Positions 23,607 to 31,410 of a stretch of 64,000 nucleotides of DNA are shown piece after piece. This DNA comes from Pseudomonas hormoni (GTDB lineage: Bacteria; Pseudomonadota; Gammaproteobacteria; Pseudomonadales; Pseudomonadaceae): NCBI RefSeq assembly GCF_018502625.1, contig NZ_CP075566.1:1245001-1309000 (forward strand). The letters run 5' to 3'. Made by a program: the position numbers and the translations under genes. Under the pieces are notes generated by a model that was not told the origin of the DNA, searched no databases, and saw only the letters and a program-made list of their open reading frames with translations. Each line of letters opens with the position of its first letter. Within the stretch, counting starts at the first letter, position 1.

Positions 23607-24615
23607 AAAGCCCACCCCCAAGAAACTGCGGGATGCGTCACGCAAGGGGCAGACGTTCAAGGCCAAGGATCTGGTGGTCACCTGCCTGACCTTGTGCGGC
23701 ATCACCTACATGGTGTTCAACAGTTCGCTGCTGGAAGTCATGGAGGTTTATCGGCGCATCATCGCCAGTGATTTCGACGCCGACCTGCAAAAGTACTCGG
23801 CGATGTTGGTGGTGGTCGGGCTCAAGGCTCTGTTGCCGCTGTTGCTGGTGTGCGTCTTGACCAGCGCGTTGCCGGCGTTGCTGCAAAGCGGGTTTGCCCT
23901 GGCCAGCGAAGCCTTGAAGCTGAACCTCGGGGCGTTGAACCCGATCAATGGCTTCAAAAAACTGTTCAGCCTGCGCACGGTCAAGGACACGGTCAAAGCG
24001 CTGTTGTACCTGGGCAGTTTTGCCATGGCGCTGTGGATTGTCTGGGTCACGCAGCGGCAACTTTTGTTTGCACAATTATTTGCCCAGGCACCGGGGCTGT
24101 TCGCGATCTGGGGGCACTTGCTGCTGGTGCTGGTGTTGGCGTTTCTGGCCTGCGTGCTGTTGATCGTGGTGCTCGATGCGCTGAGTGAATACTGGCTGTT
24201 CATGAAAGACCAAATGATGGACAAGGACTCGGTCAAGCGTGAACACAAGGAGCAGGACGGCAATCCCGAAATCAAGGGCCGCCGGCGTGACCTCCATCGG
24301 GAGCTGCTGTCGGAGCAGGTCAAGTCCGATGTGCGCAGCTCGCGGATGATCATCGCCAACCCCACCCACATCGCCATCGGCGTGTATTTCCGTCCGGAAA
24401 TCACCGTGCTGCCGTTCATCTCCCTGATGGAGACCAACCAGCGCGCCCTGGCCGTTCGGGCGTATGCCAAAGAGGTCGGCGTGCCGGTGATCAACGACAT
24501 CGCGCTGGCCCGGCGGATCTTCAAGACCCACCAGCGCTACAGCTTCCTCCAGGTGCAGGAAGTCGAAGAAGTCCTGCGCCTGTTGATCTGGCTCGAGCAG
24601 GTCGAGCAGGCCTGA
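23581..24615 (+). CDS. sctU: T3SS autocleaving switch protein SctU (SpaS family)
   Basis: Export-apparatus protein of 344 residues with four membrane helices and a cytoplasmic domain that cleaves itself between Asn and Pro of the NPTH motif. The motif is at residues 260-263 (IIANPTHIAIGVYF). The N-terminus KTEKPTPKKLRDASRKGQ is typical of the FlhB family. GAGGG precedes the ATG at 23581. Together with SctP it switches export from needle subunits to translocators. It is the last gene of the first structural run; a terminator hairpin follows at 24697. Confidence 0.96.
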   Translation: MSSSASKTEKPTPKKLRDASRKGQTFKAKDLVVTCLTLCGITYMVFNSSLLEVMEVYRRIIASDFDADLQKYSAMLVVVGLKALLPLLLVCVLTSALPALLQSGFALASEALKLNLGALNPINGFKKLFSLRTVKDTVKALLYLGSFAMALWIVWVTQRQLLFAQLFAQAPGLFAIWGHLLLVLVLAFLACVLLIVVLDALSEYWLFMKDQMMDKDSVKREHKEQDGNPEIKGRRRDLHRELLSEQVKSDVRSSRMIIANPTHIAIGVYFRPEITVLPFISLMETNQRALAVRAYAKEVGVPVINDIALARRIFKTHQRYSFLQVQEVEEVLRLLIWLEQVEQA

Positions 24616-24696
24616 TCCCCCCTTTCTTTATCCATCCCATCGTTGGCATGAGCGCAATTTGGCAGCGTGCCTGCCAGCGCTTTGGCTCAATGCATT

Positions 24697-24719
24697 CGTC
24701 AGCGGCGCTGACGTTTTTT
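24697..24719 (+). terminator. Intrinsic terminator just upstream of the sicA-like gene
   Basis: CGTCAGC (24697-24703) pairs with GCTGACG (24707-24713) and six T follow. The T-run ends two bases before the AGGAG ribosome site of the next gene, so the hairpin lies in any leader of the sicA-like transcript as well as behind sctU. Confidence 0.78.
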
Positions 24720-24733
24720 CAGGAGTGTGGCTG

Positions 24734-25216
24734 ATGAGTCGCAACAACCAACAAGACGAGCAAATCGCTCTGGACATCGTGGATGCCGTGCTCGCGGGGG
24801 CGCCGTTAAAGGATGTGCAGGGCATCAGCGACGAGCACATGGACGGCCTGTACGCCTTCGCTTACCAGTTTTATGAGCAAGGCCGGCTGGACGATGCCGA
24901 GAAGTTTTTTCACTTCCTGTGCATCTACGACTTCTACAACAGCCAGTACTGGATGGGATTGGCGGCGGTGTACCAGCTCAAGCAAAACCATCAGAAAGCG
25001 ATCGACCTGTACGCCATCGCCTTCGCCCAAGGCAAGAACGACTACCGACCGATGTTCTACAGCGGTCAGTGTCAGCTCGCCCTGGGCAGGATCGGCAAGG
25101 CCCGATTGTGTTTCGAGTACGTAATCAAGCAGGCCACGGAAGAGGACCTGCGCACACAGGCCCAGGTGTATCTCGACACCCTGGCTCACATTGAAAAGGA
25201 CTGTTCGGAGGACTGA
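24734..25216 (+). CDS. SicA/IpgC-like class II translocator chaperone
   Basis: Tetratricopeptide-repeat chaperone of 160 residues for the translocators SctE and SctB, encoded directly downstream. Three TPR units are visible between residues about 35 and 140 (LYAFAYQFYEQGRLDDAEKFFHFLCIYD, YWMGLAAVYQLKQNHQKAIDLYAIAF, RPMFYSGQCQLALGRIGKARLCFEYVI). SicA has 165 residues. In Salmonella SicA is also the co-activator of InvF, linking secretion of translocators to expression. The ATG at 24734 was chosen because AGGAG lies nine bases upstream. Two bases separate its stop from sctE. Confidence 0.92.
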   Translation: MSRNNQQDEQIALDIVDAVLAGAPLKDVQGISDEHMDGLYAFAYQFYEQGRLDDAEKFFHFLCIYDFYNSQYWMGLAAVYQLKQNHQKAIDLYAIAFAQGKNDYRPMFYSGQCQLALGRIGKARLCFEYVIKQATEEDLRTQAQVYLDTLAHIEKDCSED

Positions 25217-25218
25217 AC

Positions 25219-26982
25219 ATGAGTGAAATCAGAAATACATTTAATCCGGGGTATACGGGCGGGCTCAGCCGTACCGAAGCCTTTGAGATCTACGGCAAAG
25301 CCGCCAGCCAGGCGGCCAGAACGGTGGACTATCAGAAGGCTGGCCAGGAGGCGCTGGCCGGTTTGATGTCGGTGAATTACGACGGTGAGCACGGTAAATC
25401 CACGGCCACCCCCGGACGGCCGCAATTGCATCTGCCACTGGTACGCAACAACGGTAAAGAGTCGGAAGGTGATCTGTTCACGCTGCTGATGGCGATGATC
25501 AGCGAGCTGATCGGCGAGGTCGACGTCAACAAGCTGAAAAACCGGTTGGCGATGTTGCAGAGCATGGCCGGGGCCAAGCAACAGGGGCATGAAAAACTGG
25601 CGACTGAATATGCCGCGGCCGTGTCGGCTCTGGAGGCCGCGGAGGGGGCTGTTGGCGGTAGTCAGCAAAACCTGGAGAAGCTGCGCGAGAAAGTCCAGCA
25701 TTTCCAGGGGTTGCTGGACGAAAGCGAGGCGCGTCTGGCGAAGCTGGACTCTGAATCACCCGAATATGCGAGTGAGTTGGCGCGTCGTGACCAGCTCAAA
25801 GGCGAGTTGGCGGCTCATACCCAGACCTTTCAAAAAGCCACTGATGCCCATCTCAAACTGATCGAAACCGCCAATGCCGCCGCTAAAGTCCTCGCGGTCG
25901 TGACCGGCAAAGTCCTGGAGGCAGGTGTCGGCGGACCTCAGGTTAAACAGTCGGATGAAAAGGCGCTGAGCAGCAGTGCATTGGCCCTGCTGAACCGCTT
26001 GAAGATCATCGAGTTGCTGGGCGAGGCGGCGCAGAACAAGGAGGAGCTCAATCAGGAGCTGTTTCTGGAATTGCAGGCCAAGCTGCAGGAAAAGATGCAA
26101 CTCGAATCGGAAAAGTACCTGGAAGAGGTCCGAAAAGCCGAGGAGTTGCAGAGAACGATGGGCTGTATCGGCAAGATCGTTGGCGCGCTAGTGTCGATCG
26201 CGACCATTGCGGCCGGCATTCTGGCGGTCAACCCGGTGCTCATTGCGGTGGGTGTGATCGGGGCTGCGGTCATGATTGCCGACGAGGTGGTCAAGGAACT
26301 CACGGGCGTGTCGTTCATGGGAGAACTGATGAAGCCGCTGATGTCGCTCATACAGGAAGCCATCAGTTTCTTTACCGATCTCTACACCAAGGTGCTGGTA
26401 GCGGTGGGTGTCGATCCCGAAACGGCGAAGGACATCGCGCAAATCGCCGGCATCATCGCGGGCATCGCCGCCACTATTGCAGCCATCGCTTTGGCGGTCA
26501 TAGTCGGTGCTGCGGTGATTGGGCCGATGATCGGCGCGGTCGCGTCGAAACTGGCATCAGTGGTGGCGCAGGCTGCACCTGCAGCGGTGCAGGCCATGAA
26601 ACAGGTGGCTTCCTCGGTCGGCAACACATTGACCCAACTGCTGACCCAGTTGCGCAGCTTCATCACCAGAGGCGCTGATCCCGTATCCCTGGCCCGTTAC
26701 GCCGCCAATCTCGAAATCGCTCAAGCCCTCACCGAATTCGGCGGCGTGGCCGCGCAGGGCGTGCTGGGAGTCCGAAGCGGTGTGCATCAGGCCCAGGCGG
26801 CCGAACACCTGGCGGACGTGAAGGTGCGCATGGCCATCAGCGAAGAAATTACCTCCTACCTCACACGTCTGGTCGAAGACTACGGCAAGGCGATGCAAGA
26901 CCGCACCCGGCATATCGAACATGTATTTGCCGATCTGCAACGCAGCCATTCCGTCAGCCTGCAAATGGTTCGACACGTCTGA
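25219..26982 (+). CDS. sctE: T3SS translocator SctE (SipB/IpaB family)
   Basis: Secreted protein of 587 residues that inserts into the host membrane and forms the pore with SctB. An N-terminal coiled-coil region (about 120-300, rich in Glu, Lys, Ala and Gln) precedes two long hydrophobic segments at about 320-358 (IVGALVSIATIAAGILAVNP) and 405-451 (IAGIIAGIAATIAAIALAVI), as in SipB and IpaB. The C-terminal amphipathic helix follows (SEEITSYLTRLVEDYGKAMQDR). It lies between its chaperone and sctB. Confidence 0.93.
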   Translation: MSEIRNTFNPGYTGGLSRTEAFEIYGKAASQAARTVDYQKAGQEALAGLMSVNYDGEHGKSTATPGRPQLHLPLVRNNGKESEGDLFTLLMAMISELIGEVDVNKLKNRLAMLQSMAGAKQQGHEKLATEYAAAVSALEAAEGAVGGSQQNLEKLREKVQHFQGLLDESEARLAKLDSESPEYASELARRDQLKGELAAHTQTFQKATDAHLKLIETANAAAKVLAVVTGKVLEAGVGGPQVKQSDEKALSSSALALLNRLKIIELLGEAAQNKEELNQELFLELQAKLQEKMQLESEKYLEEVRKAEELQRTMGCIGKIVGALVSIATIAAGILAVNPVLIAVGVIGAAVMIADEVVKELTGVSFMGELMKPLMSLIQEAISFFTDLYTKVLVAVGVDPETAKDIAQIAGIIAGIAATIAAIALAVIVGAAVIGPMIGAVASKLASVVAQAAPAAVQAMKQVASSVGNTLTQLLTQLRSFITRGADPVSLARYAANLEIAQALTEFGGVAAQGVLGVRSGVHQAQAAEHLADVKVRMAISEEITSYLTRLVEDYGKAMQDRTRHIEHVFADLQRSHSVSLQMVRHV

Positions 26983-27006
26983 ACTCACTGATAAAAGAGA
27001 ATTCGC

Positions 27007-28065
27007 ATGATCACAAACGGTGTTTTGGCTTTCCGTTCGTTCATCCATACGCAAGCGACGGCGATAGCCGAGAAAGTGTTTCAATCGCCTGAAAACACAG
27101 AGTTGAGGGGCATGGTCGGTAAGGATCAGGTTCTCAACACCCCTCCGATCCAAAGTCCTTCGGTAGCGAAACTCGAAAGCGACATTGACGCGTATCAACC
27201 CACCGTATCCGACTGGCATGACCTCACCGATGCCAAGCGGTTGGTCAGCGATGAAGTGCGTAACGATCTGATCTTCGATCCGGGGGCTTGGGAAAAACAC
27301 GCTAACGTGCTCGTCGCCGCGATCATTGCGTTGAACATCGCGCGGGTCGCCAATGCCCAACTGCGCGGGCATTTCAGTGTGATGGCCGCTGATGCCGCCA
27401 AGTCCCAGGGCGCTGCCATCATCGAGTCCGGCCAGGCAGCAATGTACAGCGCCATTACGGCTGCCGTGGTCTCCGGTGCAATCGCCGGGTTTGCCATGGT
27501 CAAGACCTTTCAAGGGCAAGGGCTCAAACATGCGGATATCAACCTGCATAAGCGCAATTCACTGGACGCCGGCAACATCGAACGTGATCTGAAACATGAT
27601 CGCAGCCGCGATGACTGGAACCCGCAAACGACCTACAAGATAACGGTGTTTGATGATTTCGGCCGGATGAAATCAGTGGATTTCAAACCCCAGGGTTCGA
27701 CCCTGACACCCAAGGAGCAGGCATGGTTCGACGGTGAAATCCTCAAGGCACAAAAGGTCGGCCAGACGTCGGACTGGCTCAGCCAGATGAGCAGCAAAGG
27801 CATTGAAAAGAAACTCGATATCGGTCGAGCGCTCAACGCGATGTCGATGAGCATGAGTCAGGTGGTCTCCAGCATGGTTCGCATGGCCGAGTATGCGGCG
27901 CGGGAGAAAGAGACATTGCAACAAAGTGCGCAAAACACACAGAAGAGCTTGAGTGATGAAGTTGGGCAAAAAGACTCGGCTGATGCGGCGCTCTTGCAAA
28001 AACTCATGGATATGGTGATGCAGCTATTTCAATCGCGGATTGAAGTCATTGGCAAAATAGTGTGA
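27007..28065 (+). CDS. sctB: T3SS translocator SctB (SipC/IpaC family)
   Basis: Second pore-forming translocator, 352 residues. Hydrophobic stretches lie at about 99-118 (ANVLVAAIIALNIARVANAQ) and 145-167 (AMYSAITAAVVSGAIAGFAMV). The C-terminal half is helical with many Met, Ser and Gln residues (LNAMSMSMSQVVSSMVRMAEYAAREKETLQQ) like the IpaC effector/coil region. The family is fast evolving, so the call rests on the membrane pattern, length and position between sctE and the tip gene. AAAGAG precedes the ATG. Confidence 0.9.
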   Translation: MITNGVLAFRSFIHTQATAIAEKVFQSPENTELRGMVGKDQVLNTPPIQSPSVAKLESDIDAYQPTVSDWHDLTDAKRLVSDEVRNDLIFDPGAWEKHANVLVAAIIALNIARVANAQLRGHFSVMAADAAKSQGAAIIESGQAAMYSAITAAVVSGAIAGFAMVKTFQGQGLKHADINLHKRNSLDAGNIERDLKHDRSRDDWNPQTTYKITVFDDFGRMKSVDFKPQGSTLTPKEQAWFDGEILKAQKVGQTSDWLSQMSSKGIEKKLDIGRALNAMSMSMSQVVSSMVRMAEYAAREKETLQQSAQNTQKSLSDEVGQKDSADAALLQKLMDMVMQLFQSRIEVIGKIV

Positions 28066-28078
28066 GTAGGAGAACACA

Positions 28079-29164
28079 ATGAGAATTTCGGATTTCACAC
28101 CGCCAATGGTTAAACCGTCGGTCGATTTTAAGGTTGTCACCGATGCACCTTTACCACCAGAAATGCCCTTCGAGGCTCAAACCGCTTTTTCCCTCGGGCA
28201 ATTGCTGGACCGCTCGGTAAATGTATTGAATCGCAATCTTGGAAATATGCTCAAGTGCCAACCGGCGGCCGAAAAAATGGTTGACGCATTGCTGGCGGGC
28301 GGAGCGGCGGAAGTCCTGATTGCCGAGTTTGGCGAGCAGGTTCAAGCCAAACGTATTCGCTGGCAAATGTGGGCACAGCAGCTGCGCCAGTGTGGCGCGG
28401 TGATGACGCATTGCCGGGAAACCCTGCCCATGGAACAGCGTCAGCGCCTCGATGATGAGCAGAAATTTATCCTGCTCGACCTGGCAAGGCAGCCACTGCC
28501 CCAGGTGATCGCGGATGAGTTCAATCAGATCATCAGTTCATCGAATGATTTTTTCGACAAACTGCTTGAACTGATCGACTTGATCAAGAACGGCTATCTG
28601 AAAGGGTATGAACATATCCTCGATGCTTATGCAGAGTTCTTTAAGGAATTCAACGACGCAATCACCGCGGAGATGAAGGAATGGATTACCGGTGTTGATG
28701 ACGGTAAAAAAGTCGAGTTGGACGTTGGCGCGCTGAAAGCAGCACTTAATACGCTTATCGCAAAATACTCACCTCCTGAGTCGGCAGCCGTTTTGTTCCC
28801 TGCTCCTGGAAAAGAAGGCGCGAGCCGGGAAGAGGCAGACAAGTGGCGCGAAGCACTCGGCCTGCCTGAAAGTTGTCTTATAGATAATGGTGACGGTACG
28901 TTCAGCGTCGTGATGGATATCAGTCCACTATCGACCATGCTTGCCAGCTTGCCAGCGGGTGGTGGCAAGGTCACTTGGGACACCGCCAAATTCCAGGCCT
29001 GGCAAACCGGCTTCAACGCCCAGGAAGAACGCATGAAAAACATGCTGCAATCCTTCACGCAGAAATACTCTAACGCCAATTCTTATCATGATAACTTCAA
29101 TAAGACATTGTCTGCGCACCTTAGTCAGTATGCGGACATGCTTAAGGCGATGTTGAATTTTTGA
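28079..29164 (+). CDS. sctA: T3SS needle-tip protein SctA (SipD/IpaD family)
   Basis: Secreted tip protein of 361 residues that crowns the needle and senses the host cell. Two long helices typical of the central coiled coil are seen (about 125-195, LPQVIADEFNQIISSSNDFFDKLLELIDLIKNGYLKGYEHILDAYAEFFKEFN, and the C-terminal helix 305-361, AQEERMKNMLQSFTQKYSNANSYHDNFNKTLSAHLSQYADMLKAML). The segment YLKGYEHILDAYAEFF closely resembles SipD and BipD. Codon use becomes AT-richer toward the 3' end. A terminator hairpin at 29214 follows. Confidence 0.92.
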   Translation: MRISDFTPPMVKPSVDFKVVTDAPLPPEMPFEAQTAFSLGQLLDRSVNVLNRNLGNMLKCQPAAEKMVDALLAGGAAEVLIAEFGEQVQAKRIRWQMWAQQLRQCGAVMTHCRETLPMEQRQRLDDEQKFILLDLARQPLPQVIADEFNQIISSSNDFFDKLLELIDLIKNGYLKGYEHILDAYAEFFKEFNDAITAEMKEWITGVDDGKKVELDVGALKAALNTLIAKYSPPESAAVLFPAPGKEGASREEADKWREALGLPESCLIDNGDGTFSVVMDISPLSTMLASLPAGGGKVTWDTAKFQAWQTGFNAQEERMKNMLQSFTQKYSNANSYHDNFNKTLSAHLSQYADMLKAMLNF

Positions 29165-29213
29165 TGCGTGTGTTATGAGCCGAAAGTAAGTGGTTTTTGG
29201 CTTCGCAAGGGTG

Positions 29214-29255
29214 GGCGTAAATCTGGATCTTTTAATTCAGATTTACGCCTGATTT
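29214..29255 (+). terminator. Intrinsic terminator between sctA and the acyl carrier gene
   Basis: GGCGTAAATCTG (29214-29225) pairs perfectly with CAGATTTACGCC (29238-29249) around a 12-base AT-rich loop, and TGATTTTT follows. It ends about 20 bases before the ATG of the acyl carrier gene. Confidence 0.8.
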
Positions 29256-29275
29256 TTGTTGTCTCGGGGGAAGTG

Positions 29276-29545
29276 ATGTCGGATATTTTGAGTGCGAAAC
29301 TTGAAACTGAGCGCCGGGTGATCAGGATTGTGTCGAGTTATCTTTCGGTGGATAGTCAGGATGTTGAATTTGGTTTGCGGTTGGTAGAAGATTTGTATGT
29401 GGACTCCATTGGTTTGGTCGAGATCGTCATGGTACTCAATGAGTCGTTCGGTATAGAACTACCTGAGCCTGGAGTGCGAAAGTGGAGAACGGTAGGTGAC
29501 GTTTGTTGGTTGGTTGAGAGTGTTGTTGATAAGGTGAGTTGTTGA
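29276..29545 (+). CDS. iacP: IacP-like acyl carrier protein of the T3SS
   Basis: Small acyl carrier protein of 89 residues. The attachment serine is Ser44 in VDSIGLVEIV, with Asp43 before it, the canonical DS pair for 4'-phosphopantetheine. Salmonella iacP and Shigella acp lie in the same place near the translocator genes; IacP has been linked to secretion of SPI-1 effectors. GGGGGAAG lies upstream of the ATG at 29276. The gene is AT-rich compared with the structural T3SS genes. A terminator lies directly upstream, so its expression may be uncoupled from the translocator operon. No sipA homologue lies between sctA and this gene, unlike in Salmonella. Confidence 0.88.
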   Translation: MSDILSAKLETERRVIRIVSSYLSVDSQDVEFGLRLVEDLYVDSIGLVEIVMVLNESFGIELPEPGVRKWRTVGDVCWLVESVVDKVSC

Positions 29546-30069
29546 AATAACGTGTTGATAGTTTATTCTGATGGTCGAGGCTAAATGCAATTATGGTCCT
29601 CTAGAAAGTGTTTTTAGAAGTCAACGTCCATTCATGAAAGTGATGCTTGCTGCTCCCCAAAGGTCAATGCCTTAGTTGCGCTTAAAGATACACAGGCGCA
29701 GGTTTAGAGTTTTTGTATTTTGTATGTAATAACCTTCTAAAATAGTGCGCTACAGTGCGTGTCGTGATTTCATACGACAATGAAGCTGGCAGTGCGACTG
29801 GATCCATTCAAGTATCTATTTATAGTCTGGAGGCTGGTGCTCCTGATGACTATGCCATCATCGTTTGCCGTTTTGCACTATGGGGAAACCTGAAATTGTG
29901 GGTCGGCAGGATATCAAAAAACTCCAGTTGCCCACACCGTTCGGTCAAGGGTTGCAGATCAATTGCTTCGGTAGACGAACAGACTGTATTGATGTGTGAC
30001 TGCTGGCAAGCATTGACGCAGGTATTTTTCTATGAGCCATATGGATTCAATGGGTAATAAAAGGACTGC
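29546..30069. other. AT-rich intergenic region upstream of an unknown T3SS-island gene
   Basis: This stretch of 524 bases holds no gene that I can support. A 100-codon open frame (29755-30057) lacks a ribosome site and resembles nothing recognised. The 22-base motif CTACAGTGCGTGTCGTGATT... begins at 29750 and recurs with two changes at 32776. The end carries AAAGGA, the ribosome site of the next gene. Confidence 0.6.
29750..29771 (+). repeat. 22-base motif, copy 1 (unknown regulatory site or repeat)
   Basis: CTACAGTG-C-GTGTCGT-G-ATTTC. It matches the copy at 32776 in 20 of 22 positions and lies about 300 bases upstream of the unknown gene at 30070. Confidence 0.6.
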
Positions 30070-31335
30070 ATGATGAAAGTTTTCGATGGAACGATTCTAA
30101 ACCAAAGATCTTTATCCGAGGTTGACTCTAGCCAAAACCCCGCGGTGACGTTGCTATCAACGGAGTTAGTAAGAGTACAGGCAAGTAGCGCTATACCGTC
30201 AGTGCGCACTGTGACAGAAAAGCCCATGGCAACGGATCCATCGCTGCCTACGTTTCTTATCGACCCAGCACTCCGCTCAATGAGTTGTTCGATGACCGAC
30301 AAGCTGGCTTTATCGCAAACAATAGCGGCTAGAAATCTTCTCTATAATCCAGGTCATGTACTTAAGAATGAACTTGGTGAGGCTGCCTATACATTGCGCC
30401 ATCTGATTTGCGAACTAAGTCCAGATAGCCGGAAAACATTGTGTGCACGATTGCTTGGTCCTGAAGGTCTGCTGTCGGGGAAAAGTGCAGGAGTGCTTGT
30501 TGAGACCCTTGAGAGGGTAAGTGACGACCTCCGATTTCCCCACGTGACCAATAGCGTCTCAGGATTGGACCGTGCGGTTGTGATAGCTCTTATGGGGGAT
30601 ATTGGCGCCCTTTATGTTGATTCCTTAGCGAAGATTGTTGTTGAAGAGTGCCCGCAACAGCAGTCGAATGCTCTCATAGAAGATCTGCATAGGTTGATAG
30701 AAAAACGGGGGCTCTTCGCGCCTACGGATAGTGTCATACAAGAGATCCAACAAACGGCTGGATCCTCTAGCGTCGGTCCACTTAAAAAAGTAGAGCGTTA
30801 TCGCCCACCCGCGGGGCTTAGCCCGCGAACTGGAATACACAACACGGGTGAAAGGGCGGACGAGCAACTTGGTATTGAATCCAGTCAAAGGATTCCTGGC
30901 GCCAAATGGGAGGTCGCTCATATCAGCAAGAATCGTGTACTCAATACGACTGAGCCTCTGGTTGCGCATATGTCAGGCTCTCCGGCTGAGATATTGCAAG
31001 TATGGGACATGTTACGGGGAGATTCTCGCGAGATGCAGTTTCTGGGTACATTAAATAAAACGGACTCGACTCACTGGGACCCATTGAGAAACATCTATCT
31101 GGAAAGGCAAGACCAGCAGCTTGCGCGAGCCGCAGGCGCGGCTGCTTTTCTTATCGGTCTTGGGTATCACAGTGCGGTAGAAGTTGCTGAGGGTACATTC
31201 TTGTATATGGGGCAAAATCTCAGGCAAGCGCTGGGTAATCAGGCACAGGATGCGGGGCATCTGATAGGGCACGGCGCTGCGACGAGTCTGATGGGCGAAT
31301 TGTTAAAAGAGCAAAGCTCCGTACACGAGTTTTGA
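30070..31335 (+). CDS. Unrecognised T3SS-island protein, candidate effector
   Basis: I do not recognise this 421-residue protein. It has no signal peptide or membrane helix. The N-terminal 60 residues are rich in Ser, Thr and Gln with few charged runs (SLSEVDSSQNPAVTLLSTEL), as in type III secretion signals. A helical middle part contains all five cysteines. After a basic/proline linker (KKVERYRPPAGLSPRTG, about 238-254) a compact C-terminal domain follows with the segments VAHMSGSPAEILQVWDMLRG, ARAAGAAAFLIGLGYHSAVE and AQDAGHLIGHGAATSLMGEL, rich in Gly and His. AAAGGA precedes the ATG (a second ATG follows directly). It is AT-richer than the injectisome genes, lies between iacP and the hilA-like gene and ends at a shared terminator. 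Effector is the most likely role by context; a secreted accessory protein is possible. Confidence 0.6.
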   Translation: MMKVFDGTILNQRSLSEVDSSQNPAVTLLSTELVRVQASSAIPSVRTVTEKPMATDPSLPTFLIDPALRSMSCSMTDKLALSQTIAARNLLYNPGHVLKNELGEAAYTLRHLICELSPDSRKTLCARLLGPEGLLSGKSAGVLVETLERVSDDLRFPHVTNSVSGLDRAVVIALMGDIGALYVDSLAKIVVEECPQQQSNALIEDLHRLIEKRGLFAPTDSVIQEIQQTAGSSSVGPLKKVERYRPPAGLSPRTGIHNTGERADEQLGIESSQRIPGAKWEVAHISKNRVLNTTEPLVAHMSGSPAEILQVWDMLRGDSREMQFLGTLNKTDSTHWDPLRNIYLERQDQQLARAAGAAAFLIGLGYHSAVEVAEGTFLYMGQNLRQALGNQAQDAGHLIGHGAATSLMGELLKEQSSVHEF

Positions 31336-31370
31336 TGAAATTGATTTTATTTCGTTAATGTAATTAAAGA

Positions 31371-31392
31371 TGACCGCCGGCAAGGGCGGTCA
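31371..31392. terminator. Bidirectional terminator between two convergent unknown genes
   Basis: TGACCGCC (31371-31378) pairs with GGCGGTCA (31385-31392), flanked by AT-rich tracts on both sides (ATTTTATGG to the right, TCTTTAATTA on the reverse strand). It separates the genes ending at 31335 and 31411. Confidence 0.75.
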
Positions 31393-31410
31393 ATTTTATG
31401 GGTAAATTTA

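Noticed and set aside
29755..30057. 100-codon frame before the candidate effector at 30070, considered as a small chaperone
   Set aside because: GTG start without ribosome site, several Cys, no alternating strand/helix pattern of class I chaperones, and it begins in the 22-base motif. Left as non-coding.
30070..31335. Assignment of this gene to the BopA/IcsB cysteine-enzyme effectors
   Set aside because: There is no Cys in the C-terminal half and the His/Asp/Cys order of that family is not found.
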